A DNA stretch of 39,340 bases from an uncultured Eubacteriales bacterium (GTDB taxonomy: Bacteria > Bacillota > Clostridia > Oscillospirales > Butyricicoccaceae), in contig CAKUAK010000009.1 of the NCBI GenBank assembly GCA_934636325.1, forward strand, positions 1 to 39,340, in the 5' to 3' direction. Made by a program: the position numbers and the translations under genes. A model generated the notes under the pieces. That model searched no databases and had not been told where the DNA came from. It saw nothing but the letters and a program-made list of their open reading frames with translations. Positions 32,738-39,161 of this stretch are shown here, piece after piece. How positions within the stretch are numbered: the stretch's first letter is position 1; every line of letters starts with the position of its first letter.

Positions 32738-33728
32738 AAAGAAAACAAAGGCCGGGCTTCCGGCGGCGCTGGCGGCCGTAGTTCTGGCCGTGCTGGCCTA
32801 TATCTTCGGCGCGGGCGGCGGCGACAGCGACGCCCCCTTCCGGGTGGCCTTTATAGATGTGGGGCAGGCCGACTGCGCCCTTGTCGTCTGCGACGGCATG
32901 ACCATGCTGGTCGACGGCGGAAATATCGGCGACGGAGAGCGGATAATATCATACCTGAGCGACAATGATATAGACACCATCGACCTGCTGGTGGCCAGCC
33001 ATCCCCATGCCGACCACATCGGCGGCCTGCCCGAGGTCATGGAAAAGATAAAGGTCAAAAGCGCCTATCTGTCGCCAAAGACCCATACCTCGGCGATCTA
33101 CGGGAGGCTGCTCGACAGCCTCGATGAGCAGGATTCCGATGTCCATGTCCCCAATACCGGCGACAGCTTCATGCTGGGGCGTGCCGAGTGTACCTTTGTC
33201 GGCGACGGCTCGGGCTTCGACGATCTCAATAACTCTTCTCTCGTCATGCGGGTCGACTTCATGGAGGACAGCATACTCTTCACCGGCGATATGGAGACCC
33301 CCGAGGAGGAAAAGCTGCTGGCCGAAAATGCCGATCTCAAATGCGATATATTAAAGGTCGGCCACCACGGCAGCGACACCTCGACGAGCCAGGCCTTTTT
33401 TGACGCCGCCTCGCCCGGGATCGCCGTCATATCGGTGGGCAAGGACAACAGCTACGGCCATCCGTCGTCAAAGACCCTTTCGCGGCTGGCCGCCTGCCAA
33501 ATATACCGCACCGACGAGCTGGGCACGGTCGTTTTCACATCGAGCGGCTCGGGCTTCACCCAGGCCGGGGAGAAGCGCCGCTTCGAGCTCTATATCGTCA
33601 ATAAAAAGAGCGGCGTTTTCCACCGCCTGAGCTGCGATAACCTGCCCGCGAGGCAGAACATGGCGCTGGTATACGGGCGGCAGAAGGCGGCCGAACAATA
33701 TAAGCCCTGCGGCTACTGCAAGCCGTAG
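32724..33728 (+). CDS. ComEC/Rec2-like metallo-beta-lactamase-fold hydrolase with C-terminal Ada-type zinc motif
   Basis: This 334-residue protein has one N-terminal membrane segment or lipid-less signal anchor (LPAALAAVVLAVLAYIF, about residues 13-29). A metallo-hydrolase domain follows, with IDVGQADCALVVC, the metal motif SHPHADHIGG (about 93-102), NNSSLVMRVDF, ILFTGDME, VGHHGSD and YGHPSSKT, as in the hydrolase part of ComEC. The C-terminus (about 285-334) has VFHRLSCDNL, then PCGYCKP, a Cys-pair zinc motif as in Ada-like domains. It probably acts outside the membrane on a nucleic acid or phosphodiester; competence is not shown. It overlaps aroA by 14 nt, with AAAGGTGG upstream. Confidence 0.85.
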   Translation: MSRNKKKTKAGLPAALAAVVLAVLAYIFGAGGGDSDAPFRVAFIDVGQADCALVVCDGMTMLVDGGNIGDGERIISYLSDNDIDTIDLLVASHPHADHIGGLPEVMEKIKVKSAYLSPKTHTSAIYGRLLDSLDEQDSDVHVPNTGDSFMLGRAECTFVGDGSGFDDLNNSSLVMRVDFMEDSILFTGDMETPEEEKLLAENADLKCDILKVGHHGSDTSTSQAFFDAASPGIAVISVGKDNSYGHPSSKTLSRLAACQIYRTDELGTVVFTSSGSGFTQAGEKRRFELYIVNKKSGVFHRLSCDNLPARQNMALVYGRQKAAEQYKPCGYCKP

Positions 33729-33748
33729 CGCCAAAAGGAGGATGCGGA

Positions 33749-33991
33749 ATGGACAGGGAATACTATGTGCTCGACAGGGTCGAGGGCCTGACGGCGATAC
33801 TGATATCCGACGGCGGAGATATGCGTGAGCTTCCCGCCGCCTCGCTGCCCTGCGGCGCGGCCGAGAGGGATGTACTGATATGGGGCGACGGCGGCTTTTC
33901 GATCGACCGTGAAGAGACCGCCCGCCGCCGCGCGGCGGCCGATGAGCGCCTCAGCCGTCTGCTGAATAAGAGAGGTCCGAAGGGCCAATAA
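33749..33991 (+). CDS. DUF3006 family protein
   Basis: The 80-residue protein fits DUF3006: an N-terminal VLDRVEGLTAILISDGGDMR beta part, LPAASLPCGAAERDVLIW, and a C-terminal FSIDREETARRRAAADERLS. Small DUF3006 proteins are commonly next to ComEC-like hydrolases, as here (20-nt gap, AGGAGG upstream). The function is unknown; a helper or partner of the hydrolase is a guess from context. It is the last gene of the aro-hydrolase run before the tRNA promoter. Confidence 0.82.
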   Translation: MDREYYVLDRVEGLTAILISDGGDMRELPAASLPCGAAERDVLIWGDGGFSIDREETARRRAAADERLSRLLNKRGPKGQ

Positions 33992-34008
33992 TATTTTTGC
34001 AAAAGGCA

Positions 34009-34037
34009 TTGACAAAGGCCGGAATGTCTGATACAAT
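34009..34037 (+). promoter_or_regulatory. tRNA promoter
   Basis: A perfect TTGACA (34009-34014) and TACAAT (34032-34037) are separated by 17 nt, with the start near 34044, about 22 nt before the mature tRNA-Thr 5' end. Confidence 0.8.
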
Positions 34038-34065
34038 AATCAAGCGTCAAAGGCAATGCGGTCGT

Positions 34066-34141
34066 GCTGGTGTAGCTCAGCAGGTAGAGCAGCTGATTTG
34101 TAATCAGCAGGTCGGGGGTTCGAATCCGTCCACCAGCTCCA
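34066..34141 (+). tRNA. tRNA-Thr (anticodon TGT), CCA encoded
   Basis: The 76-nt cloverleaf has acceptor GCTGGTG pairing with CACCAGC, a D arm with GCTCAGCAGGTAGAGC, anticodon stem GCTGA/TCAGC with loop TTTGTAA (TGT at 34099-34101), and T arm GGGGGTTCGAATCCGTC. A 3' TCCA is encoded. It reads ACA and related Thr codons. Confidence 0.95.
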
Positions 34142-34164
34142 GTCTTTGTCTTAAAAGTTGATAT

Positions 34165-34249
34165 GGGAGAATTCCCGAGTGGCCAAAGGGGGCAGACTGT
34201 AAATCTGTTGTCAGTGACTTCGATGGTTCGAATCCATCTTCTCCCACCA
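34165..34249 (+). tRNA. tRNA-Tyr (anticodon GTA), CCA encoded
   Basis: The 85-nt class II tRNA has acceptor GGGAGAA with TTCTCCC, a long variable arm (TTGTCAGTGACTTC), anticodon loop with GTA (CTGTAAA) and T arm ATGGTTCGAATCCAT, ending ACCA. It follows tRNA-Thr by 23 nt on the same transcript and runs straight into the terminator. Confidence 0.95.
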
Positions 34250-34283
34250 AAGACACGCTTCACCATGAAGCGTGTCTTTTTTG
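34249..34283 (+). terminator. Terminator of the tRNA transcript
   Basis: AAAGACACGCTTC, 5-nt loop, GAAGCGTGTCTTT (13 bp) is followed by TTT. The stem begins at the last base of the encoded CCA of tRNA-Tyr. Confidence 0.9.
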
Positions 34284-34312
34284 CATTGATAACATAAATA
34301 TTTGCTTTTTCT

Positions 34313-34333
34313 TTTATAACGATTCGTTATAAA
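34313..34333. promoter_or_regulatory. 21-nt perfect palindrome, candidate operator
   Basis: TTTATAACGA-T-TCGTTATAAA is a perfect odd-length palindrome between the tRNA terminator and the promoter of the secreted-protein gene. Its size and symmetry fit a dimeric repressor site (MarR or TetR type). It is about 80 nt upstream of the -35 at 34411, so it may act by a distant or looping effect, or belong to a promoter I do not see. Confidence 0.5.
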
Positions 34334-34373
34334 TACAGCAATATTGCCAAAATACCGCTTTGAAAATATATAC

Positions 34374-34439
34374 AAAGCGCCGATTTTCCCGGCGCTTTAG
34401 TCTGTGTATATTGACAAATATGACCCCCTCAATTATTAT
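34374..34439 (+). promoter_or_regulatory. Promoter of the secreted-protein gene, with upstream hairpin
   Basis: A perfect TTGACA (34411-34416) and TATTAT (34434-34439) are spaced 17 nt. Just upstream is AAAGCGCCG-N7-CGGCGCTTT (34374-34398), a 9-bp stem whose flanks (AATATATACA and TGTGTATATT) extend the symmetry. The hairpin lacks a T-run and may be a terminator remnant or binding site. Confidence 0.65.
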
Positions 34440-34483
34440 CCATTTAACAAGATAACACACCGTCGGATGAAAGGAGAGTTGTC

Positions 34484-35182
34484 ATGAAGCGGGTAATATC
34501 GCTGTTTCTGGTGCTGATCGCTGTCCTATGCCTGCCCTTCGGCGCAGCGGCCGCGGATAACGCCGCACCCGAAAAGGTTTCTCTTGAGGCCGTATTCGAA
34601 GAGGCTGCCCAGGAGGCCCGGGCCGCTTCGGACCCCAAGGCCGCCGCACCGGAGCCGGAAGAATACACAGCCCCCGACGGCCGCATAGTCCGCTATACCG
34701 GGTATCCCACCGCCTATTCCGGAAAAACAGCCCGGCCGTATGTCAGCGAAAGCGAAGACTATGACGACGGCTATGGCCGCATATACAAGATAAGCTCCCG
34801 CTGGCTGACCCAGGAGGATGGGACAGAGGAGGTCTGGGGATATCTCTTCAGCCGCCTGAAATACCAGACCCGTCCGGCCATGCTGGGCGGCAGGAAACTG
34901 ACGCAGCGGCGCGTCGGTTCCTTCTCGTATGAGCTCGAACCGGCCGAAGGATACGAGTTCACCTCGATGGAGATCTATTATTACAGCCACAGCATGGTCG
35001 GCAAGGTCGAGGCCGTCGACCGGCACATCACAGTCGACGCGCTCAAGCTGACCAATTTCCCGACCTCTTCCCTCGGCTGGGTATTTTGCGATCTGCCGTC
35101 CGGGATCGACGCCACGGCGGTGCAGTATATGCCGACCCTCAACGGGGTCAAATACCGGGCGCTTTCCCACCACATAGTCTGA
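34484..35182 (+). CDS. Secreted protein of unknown function
   Basis: This 232-residue protein has a clear signal peptide (MKRVISLFLVLIAVLCLPFG, cleaved near AAA-DNAA) with no lipobox. A Glu/Ala-rich helical stretch follows (about residues 28-58), then a Tyr-rich, beta-looking domain (about 65-230) with YTAPDGRIVRYTGYPTAYSG and SMEIYYYSHSMVG. I do not recognise the domain. AAGGAG lies 7 nt upstream of the ATG, and a membrane-protein gene follows after 15 nt, so the two likely act together in the envelope. Confidence 0.7.
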   Translation: MKRVISLFLVLIAVLCLPFGAAAADNAAPEKVSLEAVFEEAAQEARAASDPKAAAPEPEEYTAPDGRIVRYTGYPTAYSGKTARPYVSESEDYDDGYGRIYKISSRWLTQEDGTEEVWGYLFSRLKYQTRPAMLGGRKLTQRRVGSFSYELEPAEGYEFTSMEIYYYSHSMVGKVEAVDRHITVDALKLTNFPTSSLGWVFCDLPSGIDATAVQYMPTLNGVKYRALSHHIV

Positions 35183-35197
35183 TAAGGAGGGTCTGTC

Positions 35198-35653
35198 ATG
35201 AAGAAAAAGTTCAGTTTCCCGGCGTTTGCCGGTATATCCGCCGTTCTGCTGGTCCTGGTCCTGTTCTGGTCGCCGCTGTTCGACTATACCGCAGAAGCCC
35301 GCCTCTGGGCCGACTATGAAACGGCATGGCCGCTATTCGTCATCCCACCGGTCACATTCTGGATCGTCGGCGCGGCGGCATATATCTGTGCCGCCGGAAA
35401 GGGATACTTCCGCCGGTGTCTGCCGCCCCTTTTTGTCGGCGGGGCGCTGACCCTCTATATCATCGTGTGGGTGGCCGACCAGCTTGTCTTCTGCTTCTTC
35501 CGCTCAGGGCTGGCCCTCGACCTCCTCGACCCGCTGCACATCCTTCTTCCGCTGAGCAGCGGCACCTTTAAAAGATTCATACCCTATCTGATCTATGCCC
35601 TGGCCGGGTATTTAACGGCTTACGGCCTTTACGGAAGGGAAAAAACGAAATAG
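35198..35653 (+). CDS. Small multi-pass membrane protein of unknown function
   Basis: The 151-residue protein has four hydrophobic segments, roughly residues 8-27, 45-66, 75-100 and 127-146. The loops are short, and a basic segment (CAAGKGYFRR) follows the second. No family is recognised. It starts with AAGGAGG about 7 nt upstream, 15 nt after the secreted protein, and ends just before a strong terminator, making a two-gene unit. Confidence 0.7.
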   Translation: MKKKFSFPAFAGISAVLLVLVLFWSPLFDYTAEARLWADYETAWPLFVIPPVTFWIVGAAAYICAAGKGYFRRCLPPLFVGGALTLYIIVWVADQLVFCFFRSGLALDLLDPLHILLPLSSGTFKRFIPYLIYALAGYLTAYGLYGREKTK

Positions 35654-35659
35654 CAAGAC

Positions 35660-35684
35660 AGCCGCCCCGCGGGGCGGCTTTTTA
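35660..35684 (+). terminator. Terminator of the two-gene envelope unit
   Basis: AGCCGCCCC-GC-GGGGCGGCT (9-bp stem with almost no loop, so it may open to a 4-6-nt loop) is followed by TTTTAATTCTT. Confidence 0.8.
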
Positions 35685-35688
35685 ATTC

Positions 35689-35717
35689 TTGCGATTTGCC
35701 CCGCGCGGGGGTATGAT
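35689..35717 (+). promoter_or_regulatory. pst operon promoter with palindrome in the spacer
   Basis: TTGCGA (35689-35694) and TATGAT (35712-35717) are separated by 17 nt. The spacer contains the 12-bp perfect palindrome CCCCGCGCGGGG (35699-35710). No Pho-box-like direct repeats were seen. AAGGAGG at 35744-35750 serves pstC. Confidence 0.6.
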
Positions 35718-35759
35718 AGCTATTGAAAATATTATCCCTGCACAAGGAGGTAAACTGCG

Positions 35760-36638
35760 ATGCGCAGATATGCCGACCGCGTTTTCGGTCTGCTGGTGCG
35801 CCTTATGTGTTTTTTGTCCCTGCTGCTTTTAGGCTTCATGATATTCTTCATCGTCTATGAGAGCATCCCGGCCATCCGGGATGTCGGCCTCAGGGGGCTT
35901 CTTTTATCGCGCACATGGCGGCCCATAATCTATAAGGACTATCCCGAATACGGGATGCTCAACATGATAATCTCGACCCTTTATGTCTCGGCGCTGGCCG
36001 TGGCGATAGCCCTTGTCATCGGCGTCGGCTGCGCTCTCTTTCTGGCCTGCCGCGCTACCGACCGCCGGCGCAGGGCCATCATGCCATATATCGACCTGCT
36101 GGCCAGCATACCCTCGGTGGTATACGGCTTCATCGGGCTTTACGTCGTCGTCGGCTTCATCGAAAAATGCGGCCGGGCGGCTGGCGAATCGGTGCTGGCC
36201 GGGGGCATCGTCCTATCGGTCATGATACTGCCCTATATGATATCCTCCTGCTGCGAGACAATGGTCCACATCCGCGACCGCGTCGCCCCCAGCTCGACGG
36301 CGCTGGGGCTGCCCCGGTGGTACATGGCCTCACAGCTGGTGCTGCCCTGCTCGGCAAGGGGGATAATGATAAGCATGGCGCTGGCCTGCGGCCGGGCCAT
36401 GGGAGAGACAATGGCGGTCATGATGGTGCTGGGCAACGCCATCGGCGCGCCCTCTCTCCTCGGCAAGGGCGAGACGATATCATCCCTCATCGCGCTGGAA
36501 ATGGGCATGGCAGAGGTCGGAAGCACCCACTTCAGCGCCCTCTATACGGCCGGACTGGTGCTTCTCGTCCTGCTGCTGGCCATCAATCTTATCTTCGAGC
36601 TGATACGCCGGAGACTTTCGAAGGGGGGACTTATATGA
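35760..36638 (+). CDS. pstC: Phosphate ABC transporter permease PstC
   Basis: The 292-residue inner-membrane permease has about six membrane segments and the PstC-type pattern: MLNMIISTLYVSALAVAIAL, YIDLLASIPSVVYGFIG (about residues 102-118) and the EAA-like loop ALGLPRWYMASQLVLPCSARG. CGRAMGETMAVMMVLGNA, typical of PstC, follows. The start has AAGGAGG 9 nt upstream. It heads pstC-pstA-pstB, coupled to pstA by ATGA. The usual first gene, pstS for the binding protein, is absent both upstream and downstream in this window. Confidence 0.88.
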   Translation: MRRYADRVFGLLVRLMCFLSLLLLGFMIFFIVYESIPAIRDVGLRGLLLSRTWRPIIYKDYPEYGMLNMIISTLYVSALAVAIALVIGVGCALFLACRATDRRRRAIMPYIDLLASIPSVVYGFIGLYVVVGFIEKCGRAAGESVLAGGIVLSVMILPYMISSCCETMVHIRDRVAPSSTALGLPRWYMASQLVLPCSARGIMISMALACGRAMGETMAVMMVLGNAIGAPSLLGKGETISSLIALEMGMAEVGSTHFSALYTAGLVLLVLLLAINLIFELIRRRLSKGGLI

Positions 36639-37459
36639 AGACCCGCATCCGCCTTGTGCGCCTCTGGGCATGGCTCTCCTTCGGCCTGACCGCCGGGGTC
36701 ATACTCTTCCTCTTCCTCTATATCCTCGTCCGCGGGGCGGGGGCCATCTCGTGGCAGTTTTTGACCGACATTCCCCGGGGCATGGTCATCGGGACCGAGG
36801 GCGGCATCGCCCCGGCCATCGTCGGCAGCCTTTATTACACCCTCATCGCCTGCGCATTCGCATCCCTGCTGGGCATCGGCGCCGCCATATATCAGGTCTT
36901 TTACTGCCGGTCAAAAAAGCTCTCCGACGCCATCGGCCTTGCCATGCGCTGCATGGCCGGCGTGCCGTCGATCGTCCTCGGGCTCTTCGGATATTCCCTT
37001 CTTGTGCTGGCTCTCGGCTGGGGCAAATGCATCCTTGCCGGCGGCGTGACCCAGGGTATAATGATCCTGCCCTTCATCCAGGTCAGGGCCGAAAAGGCCC
37101 TGCGTGAGACCGACCGGCGGCTGGCCCTTTCTTCATACGCCCTCGGGGTCTCGCGGTCGTACACGATACGCAAGGTCGTTCTGCCCCAATGCCTGCCCCA
37201 GCTGGTATCGGCCGTCATACTCGGCGGCTGCTATGCCATGGGCGCGGCCGCACCGCTGATCTTCACCGGCGCGGTCATAATGTCCCGGGTGCCCAAGAGC
37301 CTTATGAAGCCGGCCATGGCGCTGCCCTATCACCTTTACATGCTGCTGACCCAGGGGACATCGTCCCAGAACGCCTATGGCACGGCCTTTGTCCTTATGG
37401 CCGTCGTCCTCGTCACCAACACGGCGGCGATATTCTTCACAAGGAGGAAGAACAGATGA
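36635..37459 (+). CDS. pstA: Phosphate ABC transporter permease PstA
   Basis: The 274-residue permease partner of PstC starts at the ATG overlapping the pstC stop; the frame is open far upstream (36167), but that part is antiparallel noise within pstC. It has GGIAPAIVGSLYYTLIACAF (about residues 53-72), RCMAGVPSIVLGLFGYSLLV (about 104-123), an EAA-like loop SYALGVSRSYTIRKVVLPQC and AMGAAAPLIFTGAV. These are PstA characters, including the GVPSIV segment. The stop overlaps the pstB start as ATGA. Confidence 0.88.
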   Translation: MKTRIRLVRLWAWLSFGLTAGVILFLFLYILVRGAGAISWQFLTDIPRGMVIGTEGGIAPAIVGSLYYTLIACAFASLLGIGAAIYQVFYCRSKKLSDAIGLAMRCMAGVPSIVLGLFGYSLLVLALGWGKCILAGGVTQGIMILPFIQVRAEKALRETDRRLALSSYALGVSRSYTIRKVVLPQCLPQLVSAVILGGCYAMGAAAPLIFTGAVIMSRVPKSLMKPAMALPYHLYMLLTQGTSSQNAYGTAFVLMAVVLVTNTAAIFFTRRKNR

Positions 37460-38202
37460 GCAAGATAGATATCCGCGGCTTTGCCGCTTCGTATGACGAG
37501 CGCCGGGTGCTGCACGGCCTCGACGTCTCCTTTGCCGAAAACCGCATAACGGCGATAATCGGCCCCTCGGGCTGCGGCAAGACGACCCTTCTGCGCTCAC
37601 TTAACCGCACGATAGAGCTTGAGGGCGGCGCGAAGATCGAGGGCCGCATCGAGCTCGACGGCACAGACATAGCCTCTATCCCCGCCGACGCCCTGCGCCG
37701 CAGGGTCGGCATGGTCTTTCAGACCCCGTCGCCCTTCCCCCAGTCGATATACAAAAACATGACCTATGCGCCGCGATATTACGGCGTCCGGGACAAAAAA
37801 GAGCTTGCGCGGATCGTCCGCGAAAACCTCGAGATCACCGGTCTTTACGAAGAGGTAAAGGACGACCTCGGGCGCTCGGCCCTCCGCCTTTCGGGCGGAC
37901 AGCAGCAGCGCCTGTGCATCGCCCGCGCCCTGACCGCCGGGCCGGAGGTGCTGCTGCTCGACGAGCCATGCTCGGCCCTCGACGTCAAGAGCACCCAGGT
38001 CATCGAAGAGCTTCTGACCCGGCTCAAAGAGAAATACACCATCGTCATCGTCACCCACAATCTCTTTCAGGCCCGCAGGATCTCGGATGACTGCCTCTTT
38101 TTGGGCGGCGGCGACGTCCACGAGTTCGCCCCGACAAAGCAGCTCTTCGAGGCCCCCACGCTGCCCCAGACCCGGGATTACCTCTCGGGCATAACGGCAT
38201 AA
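37456..38202 (+). CDS. pstB: Phosphate ABC transporter ATP-binding protein PstB
   Basis: The 248-residue ATPase has Walker A GPSGCGKTTLLRSLNR (about residues 36-51), the Q-loop VGMVFQTPSPFPQSIYKNM, the signature LSGGQQQRLCIARAL (about 143-157), Walker B LLLDEPCSALD and the switch His in VIVTHNLFQA. CSALDVKST and the FPQSIY segment point to PstB within the ABC family. The start (AGGAGG, 8 nt) overlaps pstA as ATGA. It supplies the energy for PstC/PstA, and a HAD protein gene follows after 17 nt. Confidence 0.92.
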   Translation: MSKIDIRGFAASYDERRVLHGLDVSFAENRITAIIGPSGCGKTTLLRSLNRTIELEGGAKIEGRIELDGTDIASIPADALRRRVGMVFQTPSPFPQSIYKNMTYAPRYYGVRDKKELARIVRENLEITGLYEEVKDDLGRSALRLSGGQQQRLCIARALTAGPEVLLLDEPCSALDVKSTQVIEELLTRLKEKYTIVIVTHNLFQARRISDDCLFLGGGDVHEFAPTKQLFEAPTLPQTRDYLSGITA

Positions 38203-38219
38203 AAAACGGAGGAACAGAA

Positions 38220-38687
38220 ATGATAAAGGTCAATATACCCGGCCGCGGCGACTATGTCATCGAAAAGCTGCTGCTCGATTACAACGGAACGATAGCCCTC
38301 GACGGCACGCTGCTGCCCGGCGTCGGCGAGAGGATAACAAGGCTGGCCGAAAGCCTTGAGGTCATACTCGTGACGGCCGACACCCACGGCACGGCGGCCA
38401 AAAACTGCGAGGGCCTGCCGATAAAGGTCCTGACCTACCCCACAGAGCATGTGGCCGAGATCAAGGCAAAGGTGGCGCGTGAGCTTGGCGGCGGCGTCAT
38501 ATGCGTCGGCAACGGCTATAACGACATGCTCATGGCCGACGAGTCGATGCTGTCGGTGGCCGTCATGGGGACCGAGGGCTGCTGCGCCGCCCTGCTGACC
38601 CACTGTGACATTGCCGTCACCTCGATACTCGACGCCCTCGACCTGCTGATCTTCCCCGATCGCCTGCGTGCCACCCTGCGGGCATAG
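38220..38687 (+). CDS. Soluble HAD-superfamily protein related to P-type ATPase headpiece (COG4087-like)
   Basis: This 155-residue protein has HAD motif I DYNGTIALDG (about residues 20-29), motif II VTADTHGTA (about 56) and motif IV GNGYNDMLMAD. The Asp-x-Asn-Gly-Thr motif resembles the DKTGT of P-type ATPases more than the DxDGT phosphatases, which fits the small soluble COG4087 group. It also has ALDLLIFPDRLRATLR at the end. GGAGG lies just before the ATG, and it is the fourth gene of the pst operon. Its substrate is unknown; a phosphate-related hydrolase or sensor role is context only. Confidence 0.8.
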   Translation: MIKVNIPGRGDYVIEKLLLDYNGTIALDGTLLPGVGERITRLAESLEVILVTADTHGTAAKNCEGLPIKVLTYPTEHVAEIKAKVARELGGGVICVGNGYNDMLMADESMLSVAVMGTEGCCAALLTHCDIAVTSILDALDLLIFPDRLRATLRA

Positions 38688-38709
38688 GGGCGGCTTTCAA
38701 AATTATTGC

Positions 38710-38761
38710 TTACTAATAAATCACATAGTAAATTGTTTTTTCCGCGTGTCCCCGATATACT
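38710..38761 (+). promoter_or_regulatory. Promoter with upstream inverted repeat before the enolase-superfamily remnant
   Basis: TTGTTT (38733-38738) and TATACT (38756-38761) are separated by 17 nt. TTACTA-N10-TAGTAA (38710-38731) abuts the -35 and is a likely regulator site. The ribosome site GGGAGGG precedes the ATG by 8 nt. Thus the control signals look intact although the gene has lost its core. Confidence 0.6.
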
Positions 38762-38795
38762 TTAGGCATCAAACGATCATCCGGGAGGGACACAG

Positions 38796-39152
38796 ATGAA
38801 AATAACAAAGATCGACCTTTTGCTCTGCGATCCGGTGGAGGACGGCTGGCGTCCCCCGATGTGCCGGGTCTATACCGACGAGGGCATTTACGGCGACGGC
38901 GAGGCCGGGGTGCAGATACATGTCTGCGGAAGCCCGCTTTTGACCTCGGCGTCGCTGCATATCGAGTGCGCCATACCCAACTTTGTCATCCACGAATATA
39001 ACGTCAACACCGTCATGCCCAAAATGCTCTCCCTTGCGAAATATGATCCACAGCCTGTGGACGGATATTTCACCGTGCCCGAGCTGCCCGGCATCGGCCA
39101 CGAGATCTCCGACTACGCTTTCTCCCACAGCCAACGAAAGACGATAGAATAA
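38796..39152 (+). pseudogene. Mandelate racemase/muconate lactonizing (enolase superfamily) gene with in-frame loss of the barrel
   Basis: The 118-residue frame joins an N-terminal piece of an enolase-superfamily enzyme (residues 1-39: MKITKIDLLLCDPVEDG, then YTDEGIYGDGEAGV) to a C-terminal piece (about 40-118: HVCGSPLLTSASLHIECAIP, then PELPGIGHEISDYAF). Family members are about 370-400 residues, so some 250-280 residues are missing. These include the Lys-x-Lys acid/base, the three metal ligands and the His-Asp pair. The junction lies near GEAGV-QIHV. Reading frame, promoter and ribosome site are kept, so it may be a recent in-frame deletion or an assembly artefact. An active product is very unlikely. 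Confidence 0.75.
39048..39060. repeat. Palindrome CCACAGCCTGTGG, copy 3 of 3 (centre C)
   Basis: This copy is in the C-terminal part of the enolase-superfamily remnant and codes Pro-Gln-Pro-Val. It is the reverse-complement form of the core found at 99-111 and 32651-32663, extended by T and A at the ends. Confidence 0.45.
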
Positions 39153-39161
39153 TAGCTGTCG

